Positions 1 to 10,540 of a DNA stretch of 64,000 nucleotides are shown here, one piece after another (the first letter of the stretch is position 1; the number at the start of each line of letters is the position of its first letter). The notes beneath the pieces are model-generated. The model saw only the letters and a list, made by a program, of their open reading frames with translations, searched no databases and was not told where the DNA came from. The DNA lies in NCBI GenBank assembly GCA_032164245.1, contig JAVMKO010000001.1, positions 290,291,041 to 290,355,040 of the forward strand, read 5' to 3'. The position numbers and the translations under genes were made by a program. This DNA comes from Sternotherus odoratus (Eukaryota > Chordata > Testudines > Kinosternidae).

Positions 1-2787
1 AAGTAAGGCTCCGAGGTGCTTCAGTAATACAAACAAATAATAATAATGAAGGCTCCCAACACTGCTAACACTGGCATCACTAAGTGCAGATGTCATGTCA
101 TTTCCCTGGCGGGGTCATTAGAAGCAGGGATTAAACCCAGGACTCTGGATTTAAAAACAGGTGTTTCAGCTGTGTTACCACATAAAGCGCTGCAGGGTTC
201 GGAGAGCACCACACTGTGAGTGTAGGTGAGTTAGGCAAAGCCTTAAAGGGAGGGAGTCCTGAAGTGCATAGACAAGTCTCAAGGGGGAAAGATGGGCCTT
301 GCAGGTGAATTGGACAGGGCCGGGTACAAGAAGTAATATGTGATCAGAAGCAGGTTGATTTAGTGGACACGGTTCAGGAGATCTTTATTGTGATCACAAC
401 TCTGCCACTTGTTTGCTGTGTGACCTTCACCTGCCTCAGTTTCTCCACCTGTAAAATGAGATGATGATACTTACCTGCTTTGAGATCTCTTGATGGGAAA
501 ATCTACCAGGGGCCTGGCAGGTGAAATAACCTTGCACAGACAAAAAATACAGGGGCAGGTGTTGTGGAGTCGGAGAAAGAACTGTGGGGTGAATATGGGA
601 ACAAAAGCGGGACTGTAATGAAAACAATCTAGCACGTCTTGCCAAGGGAAAGCCTGAGAGATCTTCTTTTTATTTTTTCATTTCACAAGATTTAACTCTT
701 CCTTTGATTAATGTTTCCAAAGAGAAAGTTTAGCAGATTGTTTACTGTGTTGTAAATGACTTTGGGCTAGGAGGCCCCTACCTTATCCATCTCGAATGAA
801 CTGCTTTGTTTTACCTAAGCAGTAGAGCAAATGATTTTTATAAGAATCATGTAATGTTCAATCCTCAGGGTCTGAGCGCCGGCCTTGCCAGCTAAAGTGC
901 CAGGATCAGCCATGGATAATACAAGGAATGTAACAAACTGTTATTCAATTTGTTATGCAAGGAACATGCAAAGATCAAGCCTAGATGTGAACTCTCTTAC
1001 ATATTCCAGGCATGATTTTTGTATCATGCATCAGGCATACATGATCCTTACATGTTTGCCAGTCTGGGCGTAGCTCCTGTTGACTCTAATGGGAGATAAG
1101 AATTGATCAGAATTTGGCCCAAAGTCTATTTCGGGTTTTAGCTTTAGGTAAGACTAAGAGCATTCCTTCATCCTCGGGTGGGGAGTGAGCCCCGACATCA
1201 CAGCACAGTGTTAAAATGTGCCAATTGCTGGTTATTTACTGGGTCTGATTCTCCACTGTCTTGCACCTCCTGCAGTCATTGACATCTGAGCAAGTGAGTG
1301 CCAAGTGGGTGTGAAATGCTATGGAACCTGGTCCTGTAATAAGAGCCACTTCGCACTGGGGAAAGGAAATGCACAAAGTGCCTGACAGTGGAGACTGAAG
1401 CCCAATGTGCTAGTGTCCACCAATGTGCTAGTGTATCCCGTGGGTGTGATATGCCTCTCCCTTAAATCAGTGTAAATCAGGAGTAACTCCACTGAAACCA
1501 GGGGAGCTATAGAAGTGCAAACGTGATTTAAACGAAAGGCGAATCAGGCTCTGTCTTCACAAACATCCCCAAATACCTTGTTATGCCGTGGTTGCAAGGT
1601 GGGACAGGCTGAATGAAAACACTATCCCGGCAGGTACAGGGACACTGGAATGGTATAGGAGGCGCAGGATGGGGAAGCTAAGTAGCTAGCACAGGTTTAC
1701 TGGCCTTTTATTCTAAATAAAATATAACAATTACTCATCCCCTCCTTCTTCAGATTCCTATGTGTGAAGTGACACAAGCAATGGGCCAAATTCAGCCCTG
1801 GCGTAAATAGACACAAATCAATTGATTGCAATGATGTGCACTCTTTGGTCCCAAGGGTGAATTTTAGCTCTTTGGGCCAGCTCTTTGGCTAGTGTCAATT
1901 GAGATAACTCCATTAACATCAGCGGAGCTATGCCACTATAAACCAGTTGAGGATCTGGTCCATTGTCCATCGATTCACAGCAGTTAGAACCTATTGGATC
2001 TTGTAGTTGATTTCCTTTGCTGATGCAAGACTGTTCCCTGCTGCATACTTTCTATTGCTTTTCCAGTCCAGTTTTACATGTCTCAAGCAATGTGGTTTTC
2101 CCTATTTACTTCTTGAGGTGCTCTTTTCAGCTATCCTTGTCTGCGTCTTTCTCAGCTGGACAAGCCCTGATTCACACAGCAGCTGGGAAACCAATTGAGT
2201 TCTCCAGGTGTGGAAAGAAACATAATCTTAGCATCCCCATCTTAAAAGCAAGGTTGCCTCACAGGGGTGGGTTTGAACGAAATTCTGCATTTGGCTATTT
2301 ATTGTTGAGACACTGGTCGTGATGAACAGTGTTGCAAGTAGCAGCAACTGGTGAAATCTTGTGAGACCTTAAACTGTAGAAAGCGAAATCACAAACCCAG
2401 CCAGGAAGCAACCTGTATTGATGGGAGGAAATGAGCATTTCTCCCTAAGATGGTAGGATGCCACCAATGCAAACACAGTGGGTGCGAAGCCAGGTCAGAA
2501 GGAGCATGAGCTAACATCTGTAAACAAGGACAGGTGGCAGAAACTGGCAATTGACCAATGATGTGCTGATTGGCCTGTTATCTGACATGAGGCCTCCTTT
2601 GGATAGAAAATGACTGTTGTTGTTACTGCATCTGAGGGGATGGTATTCCAGGAAAGCCTCGCAGTGAATGAAAGTAGGGAGAAGCACTCTGTTTTTAGGA
2701 GCACATCTTATTCTCTCCTGATGGCTTCCCAGGGCCCTGCCTGACAAGAAACTGGTGTGTTTCTTCTGCATATAGCAGGGTCTATAC
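1..2787. other. Intergenic/intronic DNA, no gene seen
   Basis: No credible coding region. Short open frames (up to 112 codons) lack recognisable motifs. Weak repeat traces are present: a MIR/L2-like stretch near 115-150 and two copies of a recurrent module with 'agtaactcca' or 'gataactcca' followed by 'gagctat' (about 1465-1550 and 1860-1965). The rest is unassigned. Confidence 0.6.
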
Positions 2788-3410
2788 GACCTTGTAGGGA
2801 GGGATGGCCGGGGGCTCGCCCCTTCCGCCAGGCCGGCGGGGAATCCCACTACCTCCCTACTCTGTTGTACGGTCCCTTAAGGGGGAATTAGCAGGGCTGT
2901 TGGATCCTGGCTCCCACCCTCACGCCGGGCGAAGCCACTACAAGCCAGAGTCAGGGCTCAGACCCTCGAGCAGGGGCTGAGTAGTAGCTGTTCAGTAGCC
3001 CCGGCCCTGAGGCTGGGCGGGCAACAACAAACACAATGAGTCAGGGCTCAGACCCTCAAGCAGGGGCTGAGCAGTAGCAGTTCAGTAGCCCAGGCGTCTG
3101 GGGGAGGGGGAGACTGCCACCCACAGATAAGTGTGGCAGGGGGGGCGCAGGCCCACCCACTCCACTGTGCCCCAGCCCGGGGCCCTAGCAGCGGACAACC
3201 CTCCGCTGCTGTCAGTGGGGATCCTGACCGCAACACACTGACATTGGTTCGGGGTCTCCCCCCGGGCTGCTTCCAGACTCCCCCTCAAAAGGTACCTGGG
3301 CTGGTCCTGGGTCCTCAGGGTGCTCCAGGATCATGGGTTCCTCGGGGTCGCTATCAGGGGGCAGGTCCGGCAAGTCCTCCTCCGGATAATATGGGTAGGG
3401 CTCTGTCGGC

Positions 3411-3914
3411 GGCTCCTCCGGGTAGCGGGCGAGGGGCAGGCCCGGCGGCTCCTCCGGGTGGCGGGCGAGCGGCAGGCCCAGCGGCTCCTCCGGGTAGCGG
3501 GCAAGGGGCAGGCCCGGCGGCTCCTCCGGGTAGCGGGCGAGCGGCAGGCCCGGCGGCTCCTCCGGGTAGCGGGCGAGGGGCAGGCCCGGCGGCTCCTCCG
3601 GGTGGCGGGCGAGCGGCAGGCCCGGCGGCTCCTCCGGGTGGCGGGCGAGCGGCAGGCCCGGCGGCTCCTCCGGGTAGCGTGCGAGCGGCAGGCCCGGCGG
3701 CTCCTCCGGGTAGCGGGCGAGCGGCAGGCCCGGCGGCTCCTCCGGGTAGCGGGCAAGCGGCAGGCCCGGCGGCTCCTCCGGGTGGCGGGCGAGCGGCAGG
3801 CCCGGCGGCTCCTCCGGGTGGCGGGCGAGCGGCTGGCTCGGCGGCTCCTCCGGGTGGCGGGCGAGGGGCAGGCCCGGCGGCTCCTCCGGGTGGCGGGCGA
3901 GCGGCGGGCCTTTT
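3411..3914. repeat. 36-bp GC-rich minisatellite, about 14 copies
   Basis: The unit starts GGCTCCTCCGGG and recurs every 36 bp from 3411 to 3879. Copies differ at a few positions, mainly TAGC/TGGC and GAGCGG/GAGGGG/AAGGGG. Because 36 is a multiple of three and the unit lacks stops, several frames stay open on both strands, giving 12-residue periodic products (for example PEEPPGLPLARH on the minus strand). It lies just downstream of the minus-strand TATA box, so any LTR transcript would run through it. Confidence 0.92.
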
Positions 3915-3917
3915 ATA
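3911..3917 (-). promoter_or_regulatory. TATA box of LTR-A
   Basis: Minus-strand TATAAAA preceded by a GC-rich segment with CCCCGCCCCC-type GC boxes (around 3944-3956). It is about 120 bp from the minus-strand 5' LTR end, a normal U3 position, and supports minus orientation of the LTR. Confidence 0.6.
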
Positions 3918-4010
3918 CTTCCTGTCTGGCCCCTGACCTTCCGGGGGCGGGGCTTAGCGTGCCCTGGCTCCACCCACTCTGGCATCTGCCAGGGGTTATC
4001 TCCCTCTAGG

Positions 4011-4025
4011 CCAGCAGGGGGCCAC
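4011..4025 (+). promoter_or_regulatory. CTCF-like motif in LTR-A
   Basis: CCAGCAGGGGGCCAC resembles the vertebrate CTCF core (CCASYAGRKGGC). It lies within 30 bp of the LTR edge. This is a sequence match only. Confidence 0.35.
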
Positions 4026-4145
4026 ACCACCCCTCTACAGACCTGTATCCCATTTCTGTGCTTCCTTGCCGTACAGTTTGAGGGTACAGTTTGTAGATCT
4101 TTATCTATGTGGATTTACCAGCCATTGCTACCCATGATGTGGGAG

Positions 4146-4424
4146 CAGGGGCGGATTAATTGCTCCTGGGGCCCTAAGCACAGCCAAGCAATGGGCCCCC
4201 CTTTCAACTCTCACCCCCATTCACAACCCAGCTTTTACTCGCAAAGTGTAATTGACGCAACACTGGGGGATTTTGGGGGGTCCAAGACGTTAATTGAGAC
4301 TTTTTTAAATTTAAGGCCGTGCAAACTTGTAATTTTGTAACCATTTTTTGTTGTTGCTTGGGGCCCCTTTCCTCTTGGGGCCCTAAGCATGTGTTTTTAT
4401 TGCTTATAGGTTAATCCACCATTG
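4146..4424. mobile_element. hAT-like MITE (279 bp) with 8-bp TSD
   Basis: Inverted ends CAGGGGCGGATTAA (left) and GGTTAATCCACCATTG (right). Flanks TGTGGGAG (4138-4145) and TGTGGGGG (4425-4432) match at 7 of 8 positions, the target-duplication size of hAT elements. There is no coding capacity. The internal 'ggggccctaagca' occurs twice near the ends. Confidence 0.75.
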
Positions 4425-4432
4425 TGTGGGGG

Positions 4433-5137
4433 CATAGAGGTGAGTGTGAAGAGATTCTACCACCAATGGGTAAGAATTCCTTCTCCCATCCCTGCTGAAC
4501 CTCCAGTGCCAAACCTGCCTTCTTGGATTTCACCCTTCAGCAGTTATTATTTGTATTACAGTAGCCCTGAGAGACTCCAGCCAACCCCCTTGTGCTAGGA
4601 GCTCTACAAACAGAGTCAGAGCCAAAAAATTTGCAATCTGAATAGAAAAGATAAATGTGGGAGAGGAAACCAGAGGACTGAGAAGGGACTTCAGGATTTG
4701 GCCCTATAATACTAAATAATAATTAAGTCTTACTTTTATATAGCATCCTTTACTCTGAAGTATCCCAAATCACTTTACCAATGCAATCTATTTACAACCC
4801 TGGATCACTTCATTCACCACTCAAATGCAGCCACCTCTTAGGTGAAACATGGGGGGCTATTTAGCAGCTCATAATAACAGGAGAAGGAGAATCCTGCAGG
4901 ATGCAATAACGCAGGTAGGCAGAATATAACTACCAAGAGTGTAATATGGTCAGGAGAACAGGATTTACACCTACTTTTTCAAAGAAATGTCCCACGATTG
5001 GCCTTCTGCATTGTGGTTGCTATCCAGAGGTTGAAAGAGAAGTGTTCGAACACCATGAGAAAGGCTCTTCTTGCATCGTCTGTAGTCTACCTGCAGGTAG
5101 GAAGTATTGGAAATCTTTGCAATAGGATAGTTTAGGA
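4433..5137. other. Non-coding; L2-like LINE tail inside
   Basis: Positions about 4545-4665 resemble, in reverse orientation, the dispersed LINE 3' tail with 'gcacctagcacaatgggg' and 'tgtaaagctc' themes also seen at 27.9, 33.9, 49.1 and 58.8 kb. The remainder has no recognisable feature. Confidence 0.4.
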
Positions 5138-5563
5138 CAGTAGTTCTCAACCTTCCCAGGTTACCGTACCCTTCTCAGGAGTCTGATTTGTCTTGCGTAG
5201 CCCAAGTTTCACCTCACTTACAAACTACTTGCTTACAAAATCAGACATGAAAAGACAAAAGTGTCCCAGCACACGATTACTGAAAAATTGCTGCCTTTCT
5301 CATTTTTACCATAGAATTAGAAAATCGATGGATTGGAATTTACTTTATTTACATTTCAGTGTGATACCTGAACCTGTTTGTCACTTGTGAGCCTTGTCTT
5401 AAGCTGGAGCCCTGCCACCCGGGGCTGAAGCATGTAACTTAGCGCGGGACTCTGGGCAATTGCCTTGCTTGCCACCGCCTAATGCCAGCACTGCACTTGT
5501 GAGCCCCCTAAACCCGTCCTGTTACCCCCCTTGGCGGTCACCACCCCAGGTTGAGAAACACTG
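5138..5563. mobile_element. hAT-like MITE (426 bp), TTCTCAACC ends
   Basis: Left end CAGTAGTTCTCAACCTTCCC and right end AGGTTGAGAAACACTG form terminal inverted repeats of about 16 bp. Flanking 8-mers GTTTAGGA and ATCTAGGT agree at 5 of 8 positions, so the target duplication is degenerate. Non-coding. Similar ends occur on the elements at 21.6 and 61.3 kb. Confidence 0.65.
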
Positions 5564-5612
5564 ATCTAGGTTGAATACCACCTGGAACCCCAGGGTATGG
5601 TTGAGAACCACT

Positions 5613-5862
5613 AGGTTCTGTCTACACTGCACTTTCCTCAAAACGTTTGTCACTCAGGGGTATGAAAAACACAACCCCCCGAACAACAAACGTTTTAGCT
5701 CCAAAAAGCACTGGTGTGGACAGCGCTTCATCGGCGGGACACGCTCTCTCCATGACGAAGCTACTGCCCCTCATTAGGGGTGGGTTAATTTTGTCATCAG
5801 GAGCGGCTACCCTGTAGCGGCACAGCCATGCCATTTTAAGGTGCACAGTGTAGACGTAGCCT
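5613..5862. mobile_element. hAT-like MITE (about 250 bp), TCTACACT ends
   Basis: Left AGGTTCTGTCTACACTGCAC and right GTGCACAGTGTAGACGTAGC are mutual inverted repeats. The interior contains a foldback (AAAACGTTTGT ... ACAAACGTTTT). Non-coding, and no clean target duplication is visible. Confidence 0.65.
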
Positions 5863-5963
5863 TAGAGAGGCAGCCAAACGTTTGGGTGCTTATCCAGCCC
5901 TCGAAAGGTGTATCCTCCTCTACAGCCCAAACAGCTTGGGCCGGTCACTTTTCTAATAATGGG

Positions 5964-6130
5964 CGTGTCTACACACAGGAAAGTTACACTAGACTAGACT
6001 AAGTGAAGATGTGGATTTAAAGCGCTGGAGTTATACCAGTGTAACTCCCTATTTGGCCACTCTCATTCTAGTAAAAGAGGGGTCTTCCCCCTGGTTAGCT
6101 TATGTCACTCTGGAAGTATTTTAATTATCA
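5964..6130. mobile_element. Probable MITE fragment (GTCTACAC end)
   Basis: Starts near GGGCGTGTCTACACAC and contains 'ttataccagtgtaac', similar to the non-autonomous element at 30.06 kb. Only one terminal repeat is recognisable, so this is a fragment or an old copy. Confidence 0.35.
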
Positions 6131-6964
6131 TGGTATAACTGGAAACATTTCCTGCATTGACAAGGCTTTATTCTCACAAGCGAAACAAGGTTGGGCCAGG
6201 TAAGTATTTGGATTGGAAACTCTCCCCCAAGAATGCCAGAGTGGTTGCAATGGTGGGTCAGTCCCTAATACAAGCCAGTCTGAGACAGTACTTCCCCAAG
6301 GTCCTCACTGGTGCTGGGGAGCACCGGGCTGGGGGAAGTGCCATCTCAAATGTGATGTCAAGTTGAGGTCTTGACCACTGCAGGGTTGTGAATCCGAGTA
6401 TATCCTGGTGAATTCCAGCCGCATTCCGTAAGCTATAAAATATTGCCCCTGCCAATGGAGCTGGATAAAATATTATTCTTCAACCCCCGTCCTAAACTGT
6501 TCCAGGCTGCATTGCTGTTAAGCCAGCTGCCACCTTCCAGTTCCAGATGTAGGCTGCGTTTCAATGATGTGTGATGTGATTTCTGTACAGAGTATATCGT
6601 TTGTACCTCAGGTTGTTAAATTTGTGCTCTGTGACTCATTGGGTGGAAGGCACTGTATAAAGGTAGGTGATGATTAGGATGTAGCTAGATTCCTGCTGCG
6701 GCACAGCAGCCCTGTGCCTACTGCATCTCAGCGACCCCTCTAGTCCCACAATGATTCACAGGCTCAGCCCCGCTTTGCTATTCATTTGGTTTATACTTTA
6801 AACCAGAAAGTATCCATTTCCCCTCCCCACCTGCAGCTTTGTCATTGGGACTTGCCACCCTGACTCCCTCATCATTCCGATCTAAGTGAATTTCCATACC
6901 CCTCGTTAACACGCTTTTCCCTAGAACCAGGCAGGGGCTGCCAGTTATACATGTGTTTAAGTGC
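6131..6964. other. Unassigned non-coding DNA
   Basis: Nothing recognisable beyond ordinary AT-rich sequence. Open frames of 65-69 codons have no motif. Confidence 0.5.
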
Positions 6965-7160
6965 AGGGTTGGGGCCTATGATAGGACTTAGGTATCAGGG
7001 TAAGCCTTTTTGGGGTCTTAAGATGATGAGAGATCGGAATGGTTTGCCTAGCGAGACAGCCTTGGAGCAGTCATTAGAGGCATTAAAATCAAGGTTAGAT
7101 ATGTTTATGACAGAGGGATTCTCCCGGGTCAGGTTGTGGTAGATGACCAGGGTGCTCCTT
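6965..7160 (+). pseudogene. CR1-like LINE ORF2 C-terminal remnant
   Basis: One frame reads RDRNGLPSETALEQSLEALK followed by SRLDMF, matching in pattern the end of CR1-type ORF2 proteins (compare [16 protein letters not shown] in the CR1 at 31-33 kb). It is a short, 5'-truncated, old fragment. Confidence 0.5.
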
Positions 7161-7616
7161 CCAAGCCTTTGACCTGTGGTTTTTGCATATGTGCACAGCA
7201 GACATATGGAGCTCCAAAATAACTGATATCATCTGAGGAAGAGCCAGCCGGGAACAGAGCCCTGAGCACCTGACGAACTATCCTGTGCTACCCTCTTGCT
7301 TTCAGACCCTGGAGAAGGATCAACATACAGCTGGCAGCTTGAGTGATCCAGCAGCCTACCCTGGCTGCCACCCTGTAATGCAAGCTCATACGGTGGGGGG
7401 GAGGGGGATGGAAAGATGGGGGAGAGGGGGGGGGGGCGTTTCAGCAAAGCGTCCGGCAATTTGGAGCCGCATGAAAACTACCCAAATCTCTTGTGTTTAG
7501 AAAGCAGGGGTGGAAGCCTCGCAAGAAAAGGCTGTCAGGGGATTTCCAGCTCTTCTAATTCTGGCTGTGGAAAAGAAGGGAGACTCAGATCACAACCTTT
7601 CCTAGCCTAGTGATTG
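7161..7616. other. Non-coding with a G-run patch
   Basis: Positions 7394-7438 are purine/G-rich, including a run of more than ten G near 7428-7437. No gene is seen. Confidence 0.55.
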
Positions 7617-7874
7617 AGGCCTGGTCTACCCCTAAAAATCAGACCCACCTAGTTACAAAACACCACAGAGTGAGGTTGCTCTAACCCCCACTGTAGACAC
7701 AGCTAGGTCAACGGAAAAATTCTTCCACTGATCTAACTCTTAGAGAGGTGGATGAACTGCATCAATGGGAAATCCCTTTCCATCGAGTGTCTGCTCTACA
7801 GCATTACAGCGGCAGGGCCGTAGTGCAGGCATGGCCGCCATTTGAGTCTGGTACTAGATGTAGACGTGGGGTTC
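7617..7874. mobile_element. hAT-like MITE (about 258 bp), GTCTAC ends
   Basis: Left GGCCTGGTCTACCCCTA and right ATGTAGACGTGGGGTTC form degenerate terminal inverted repeats. Internal 'cactgtagacacagctaggt' is typical of this reptile MITE class. Non-coding. Confidence 0.6.
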
Positions 7875-8151
7875 TATGGGGGATGGGAGGGGAGGATTCT
7901 TCACTTTCCTCAGCCTGTTAGTCCATCTCTAGCTGTGAGATCAAGGCTGGACAAATCAGCGCAAAGCTCATATGAGTAAAGGACACCAGGGCAGTTTAAA
8001 ATTAGAACTGGAATGAGTGCTTATCTCCAGATAGACCGTATCAGAGAAGCAGGCAGCCTTATCCACCCCAGTAATCCTCTCTTCTGAAGGCTCTGGAATA
8101 CCAGCAGCCCAACAAAAATTCACCATGTTGAAAAGCTGGCCCTAGGAAATG

Positions 8152-8340
8152 TGAAATACTCCAGACCCTCACTATAGCCTGCGTTGCTATAGCACAGGGT
8201 TCGAGTACAGCGCGGCCATGGCGATGGATCCCAAATTTAAATATTTAAATTGGGATCCATGGCAACAAGTCCCATGCATTAGCGCAGGACCACACATGGA
8301 TCCCGAACCCCAGGCTATAGCAAGGGTCCGGTGTATCGAC
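8152..8340. mobile_element. Foldback MITE-like element with central palindrome
   Basis: Left CCAGACCCTCACTATAGCCT (8161-8180) is mirrored by GGCTATAGCAAGGGTCCGG (8313-8331), then GGGTTCGA by CGAACCCC. The centre (8224-8260) is a near-perfect palindrome: ATGGATCCCAAATTTAAAT against ATTTAAATTGGGATCCAT, with a 1-nt gap. Nested inverted symmetry over about 180 bp indicates a palindromic non-autonomous DNA transposon of unassigned superfamily. Confidence 0.55.
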
Positions 8341-8991
8341 AAGCCCCTCGGGGCCGAATGGCGAACATGCCCGTGTTTTCCCACCGTCCTCAGCGTTTCT
8401 CCAACTTTGTCAGCAGGTAATTATTACAAGTCCCAACCAATTGGCTTCGCTTTGGCTGTTCTGGAGACTAGTTCAGTCGCCATCCCCCCACTCCTAATGT
8501 ATTAGCTCTCCAGTAACCCCCTCAAAGAGCTCATTAATGCCAGGAGAGGGGTTTCAGGCTATTGGAGTGCTCGTGTTGTTTTAAATCCAGTCGTATCCCA
8601 TTCTCGATGTTTTACTTCACGTCCAGGGCTGTCTCTTTGATGTTTTGCCAGCCACACAGTGAAGTACATTCTGCAGCGGGAACAATGGGGAAGGGTAAAT
8701 GTGATGTGGATGAGGGGAGAGGGAGGCCAGTGGTGCTGAAACAAGCCCTTGAACCCCCATACAGCTTCCTGCTTTGGAAGAACTAGATTCAATGGTAATG
8801 ATTAGCCCCATCTCTTCAGTGGGCCAAGCTGTAATCCTGAATGGAAACAACCCCCTCACTTTGGGGAAGTTCCAATCAGAATCCAGACTTGGTAGCTCCT
8901 GCCCGTCTCCAGCACATTTCCTGTGGCATGCCCAGGAACTCCTGCTCTTCTCCCAGCCTTGGGTTAGCAGGGATACCCTAAAGCTTTCCAG
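8341..8991. other. Unassigned non-coding DNA
   Basis: Overlapping open frames on both strands (up to 130 codons) lack motifs. No repeat was recognised. Confidence 0.5.
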
Positions 8992-10101
8992 CAGGGCTGG
9001 CCTTACCATGAGGCCAACTGAGGTGGCCGCCTCTGGTGCCAGGGAGGGAGAAGGGGGGCTCCACTAGGACGCAGGGTGTAGAAAATTGTGTCTGCTGCTA
9101 GTGCATATGTATTCTCTCTGCTCTAGATACACAGAGGTGGTGGAGTGCTGGGTTGGAGGAAGGAGGGCAAGAGAGACATAACAGGCAGGTAGGAGAAAAG
9201 ATGAGAGGGAATAAGAGAAAGCAGCAGGAGAAGCAGGGAGAAAGAGGAGGAAGAGACTTTTATCTACCTCTCTGGCACCCCCAGGAGCCTGGACTGATTA
9301 ACACAAGCTCCTCAGGGACCTTCCGGTTTCCTGCTACTTCCCTGACCCCACTTGAGGAGAACAAGCAGTCAACTGAAGTAATAGAAGCCAATTAGGCTCT
9401 TAAGACACTAATATCTTCCCTCACACAGGCCCTGCTACCAGCCTGCTTATTTGAACTTCTTAAACAGCTGGAAGATCCGGGAATTGCTGTAGCTGACAGG
9501 AGAGGTCAGGGTTAGGATAATGGTGCCAACATGTGAGGAAAGAACAGAGGAGTGCAGACACGGATCCGAGAGTTAAACCCTTGCGCTTTTTTTGTCTCAT
9601 ACAGTTCTCATTCATTGAACTTGGTGGTCAGTGATACAGCATCAGCTTCCAGTGAGGCTGCTGAATTTTTAAATGTAATTCAAAGCATCTATTTGTATTT
9701 TTCTCTGCATCAACTCATTGCTGGCAAATTTTGAAGCAGCCTCTGGGAACATCCTCTCTGACACTGAAACCACTGAATGCCACATGATGGGAAAGTTGAG
9801 TGGAGGCAATAAAGCCTATCGAACACCAAATATTGGAAGACAGATAATGCCATAGTTGCTATTATGGAGGATAATGCTATGACAGGAACTGTTTGTGGGA
9901 GAACAGTGGCAGAGGGAAATGGAATCACCAGAAACATACATAACTTCAAATGTCTGTGTGGCTTAGTGTTGTGGCATGACATACTGTTTGAAATAAATAT
10001 TGTAAGCAAGAAACTCCAAGTTATTGACCTTGATATATCTGGAGTAATGGAACAACTGGACAAAGCAAAGTCATACTGTAGACGTGTTCGCTCTCGCCCG
10101 G

Positions 10102-10116
10102 GGCGCCTCCTGCTGG
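10102..10116 (-). promoter_or_regulatory. CTCF-like motif 1 in LTR-B
   Basis: Minus strand reads CCAGCAGGAGGCGCC, close to the CTCF core. Sequence match only. Confidence 0.35.
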
Positions 10117-10152
10117 GGTTGTGGGGGAATTAGCGTTTAGTCCAACGTCGGG

Positions 10153-10167
10153 AGCGCCCCCTGTCGG
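10153..10167 (-). promoter_or_regulatory. CTCF-like motif 2 in LTR-B
   Basis: Minus strand reads CCGACAGGGGGCGCT, containing the strong CAGGGGGCGCT core. It is about 50 bp from motif 1, on the same strand. Confidence 0.4.
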
Positions 10168-10260
10168 GTGATCTCCACGTCTTCCCGGGTCCCGGTCGGT
10201 GTTGCGTCACTCCGGCCGGACCCCTCGTCTTCCTCGGTTGGTTCTAACCCGGCTTCCTTT

Positions 10261-10540
10261 GTCCCAGTCGCCAGCAATTACACAGGCGCTTTCTAGGCTG
10301 GGTTTAGCCGGGGTTTGTTTGGTCCCAGCGGCCAGCAGCCACACCGTCTTTCGCTAGGCTGGGCTGAGTCTGGGTTTGGTCTGTCCCAGCAGCCAGCAGT
10401 TACACAGTCTTTTTACTAGGCTGGGCTGAGTCTGGGTTGGTCTGTCCCAGCAGCCAGCAGTTACACAGTTTTTACTAGGCTGGGCTGAGTCTGGGTGGGT
10501 CTGTCCCAGCAGCCCGCGGTTACACAGTCTTTTGGTGGGG
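10261..10540. repeat. About 61-bp tandem repeat in LTR-B, 4.5 copies
   Basis: Units begin GTCCCAG at 10261, 10322, 10383, 10444 and 10503 (periods 61, 61, 61, 59). Each contains 'gccagcag.tacacag' and 'ctaggctgggctgagtctgg'. The third and fourth copies are most alike. Confidence 0.9.

Larger units (their letters stand above)
2793..4039 (-). mobile_element. Solo LTR with internal minisatellite, Gypsy-like size class (LTR-A)
   Basis: Begins TGTAG and ends CTACA (TG...CA termini) and is flanked by a perfect 5-bp direct repeat GACCT (2788-2792 and 4040-4044), as expected for an integrase-made insertion. No internal gag-pol is present, so it is a solo LTR left by LTR-LTR recombination. Read on the minus strand it has a GC-rich upstream segment, a TATA box (TATAAAA, 3917 to 3911), then a 36-bp tandem array and about 600 bp of further sequence. 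The long open frames on both strands here (up to 272 codons) are products of the 36-bp array and are not evidence for a protein. The superfamily is inferred from TSD size and termini only. Confidence 0.8.

Noticed and set aside
3411..3914. CRISPR array
   Set aside because: Repeats are directly adjacent without unique spacers and the genome is vertebrate-type.
3212..4030. Long frames (229-272 codons) on both strands encoding proline/arginine-rich 12-residue repeats
   Set aside because: They arise from a 36-bp stop-free tandem unit inside a solo LTR; simultaneous openness in several frames is a compositional effect.
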